Positions 33,244 to 34,201 of a stretch of 34,201 bases of DNA are shown here, piece by piece. The notes below the pieces were generated by a model. It was not told where the DNA came from. It saw nothing but the letters and a program-made list of their open reading frames with translations, and ran no database searches. Location of the stretch: contig CAMEAW010000019.1 in the NCBI GenBank assembly GCA_945911685.1, forward strand, positions 1 through 34,201, given 5' to 3'. Origin of the DNA: Bordetella parapertussis. GTDB lineage: Bacteria > Pseudomonadota > Gammaproteobacteria > Burkholderiales > Burkholderiaceae_B. The position numbers and the translations under genes were made by a program. Position 1 is the first letter of the stretch. Each line of letters begins with the position of its first letter.

Positions 33244-33316
33244 AGGGATACTGGTTTTTGGCTTTCAGACCAGTGACTCGTTGGGTTGTAGTTTTTTACT
33301 TCTAAAAGGTTACGCT

Positions 33317-34201
33317 ATGTTCAAACAATCGCTTTTAAAAGTCTCTGCCGCACTCGTACTAGGCGCGACAGCCTTCGCGTCGCAAGCGACAGATATCACT
33401 GGCGCCGGTGCCTCGTTTCCGTTCCCAATCTACGCTAAGTGGGCCGCTGACTACAAAGCCGCTTCAGGTAAAGCCGTGAACTATCAATCGATCGGCTCTG
33501 GTGGTGGCGTGCAGCAAATTACTGCCAAAACAGTCGATTTTGGTGCGACTGATGACCCGATGAGCGGCGAGCAACTCGATAAAATCGGTTTAATGCAGTT
33601 TCCGGCTGTTATCGGTGGCACTGTTGCGGTTGTGAACGTCGACGGCGTGAAGCCAGGTCAGCTAAAGTTGACGGGTACTGTGCTTGCCGACATTTATCTG
33701 GGCAAAGTCAAAACCTGGAACGACCCAGCGATTCAGTCACTCAACGCTGACATTAAGCTGCCTGCCACGGCCATTATCGTGGTGCACCGCTCAGACGGCT
33801 CTGGTACAACCTTTGGCTGGACCAATTACTTAAGCAAAGTCTCTGCTGACTGGAAAGCAAAAGTCGGTGAAGGTAAAGCTGTGAAGTGGCCAGTTGGTCA
33901 AGGTGGTAAGGGCAACGAGGGTGTTGCGGCGTACGTGAAGCAGTTGAAAAACTCGATCGGTTATGTTGAGTTTGCCTACGCGAAGCAAAATAGCTTGGCT
34001 TGGACGCAACTGACAAACAAAGACGGCAAAGCCGTTCAGCCTGACCAAAAGTCGTTCGCTGCTGCCGCTGCAAACGCCAAGTGGGATAGCGCACCCGGAA
34101 TGGGCGTTGTCTTAACCGATCAACCTGGTGCTGATTCATGGCCTGTCACAAGCGCCACGTTCATTCTGATGCACAAAGACCAAGCGAAGCCTGAAAGTGG
34201 C
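33317..34201 (+). CDS. pstS: Phosphate ABC transporter substrate-binding protein, 3'-truncated
   Basis: The first 295 residues of PstS, the periplasmic phosphate-binding protein of the high-affinity Pst importer; the gene runs off the window end, and the family is usually about 340-350 aa. The ATG at 33317 has an AAAAGG ribosome-binding site. A signal peptide (LLKVSAALVLGATAFASQA) precedes DITGAGASFPFPIYAKWA, the classic mature start. Phosphate-contact segments are visible: GAGASFPFP, IGSGGGVQQI, VDFGATDDPM and HRSDGSGTTFGWTNYL. The Pho box upstream predicts strong induction under phosphate limitation. pstC, pstA, pstB and phoU would be expected beyond the window. Confidence 0.97.
   Translation, partial: MFKQSLLKVSAALVLGATAFASQATDITGAGASFPFPIYAKWAADYKAASGKAVNYQSIGSGGGVQQITAKTVDFGATDDPMSGEQLDKIGLMQFPAVIGGTVAVVNVDGVKPGQLKLTGTVLADIYLGKVKTWNDPAIQSLNADIKLPATAIIVVHRSDGSGTTFGWTNYLSKVSADWKAKVGEGKAVKWPVGQGGKGNEGVAAYVKQLKNSIGYVEFAYAKQNSLAWTQLTNKDGKAVQPDQKSFAAAAANAKWDSAPGMGVVLTDQPGADSWPVTSATFILMHKDQAKPESG

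Noticed and set aside
1..34201. IS elements, integrases, tRNA or rRNA genes, CRISPR arrays, toxin-antitoxin or phage-defence genes
   Set aside because: None was recognised by reading the translations and intergenic sequence. Absence is not proven without dedicated searches.

Overview
The window looks like a chromosomal piece of a Burkholderiales betaproteobacterium, probably Alcaligenaceae-like. The basis is the gene order greA - yhbY (reverse) - rlmE - ftsH - folP - glmM, the presence of a Bug/TctC-type solute-binding protein, and the ppx/ppk/pstS phosphate cluster. All names rest on recognised motifs and remembered family features; no database search was run.

Layout. (1) 1-2559 is the 3' part of carB. 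(2) 2561-5526 is a tight co-directional set behind carB: a CaiB/BaiF CoA-transferase starting one base after the carB stop, a Bug-type binding protein and a short-chain dehydrogenase. (3) 5554-6136 (minus) is an AT-richer pair of unknown small membrane proteins (41 and 144 aa), followed by a histidine phosphatase (6328-6978, minus). (4) 7150-22137 is a catabolic block built on two divergent operons. The leftward operon is ferredoxin-NADP reductase, TetR regulator and enamidase. The rightward operon is a 6-hydroxynicotinate reductase-like Fe-S protein, UPF0280 protein, DUF1185/AA_synth protein, a branched-chain-type ABC transporter (binding protein, fused LivH-LivM, fused LivG-LivF), and a NicA/NicB-type molybdenum hydroxylase with three haem c motifs. 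Two 16-bp operator-like palindromes spaced exactly 22 bp lie between the operons. (5) 22169-28494 is housekeeping: greA, yhbY, rlmE, ftsH, folP, glmM. (6) 28581-34201 is a phosphate-starvation neighbourhood: an OlsB-like ornithine-lipid acyltransferase, ppx, ppk and the 5' part of pstS. Pho-box-like 11-bp-period repeats lie in front of olsB, ppk and pstS.

How the catabolic block is likely to work (inference from family knowledge). The ABC importer brings in nicotinate or a related N-heterocycle. NicAB hydroxylates it to 6-hydroxynicotinate and passes electrons to cytochrome c. The Hnr-like protein reduces the ring to 1,4,5,6-tetrahydro-6-oxonicotinate with electrons from NADPH through Fpr and a ferredoxin. 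Enamidase then opens the ring to 2-formylglutarate and ammonia. This joins a proteobacterial oxygen-linked first step to the reductive ring route known from Eubacterium barkeri. The most interesting point is UPF0280, an ApbE-like protein encoded 5 bp behind a reductase whose E. barkeri homologue carries covalent flavin. It is a candidate dedicated flavin transferase.

The block from 2561 to 22137 separates carB from greA, which I recall as close neighbours in many Burkholderiales, so it looks like an accessory insertion. I saw no integrase, IS element, tRNA, rRNA or CRISPR array.
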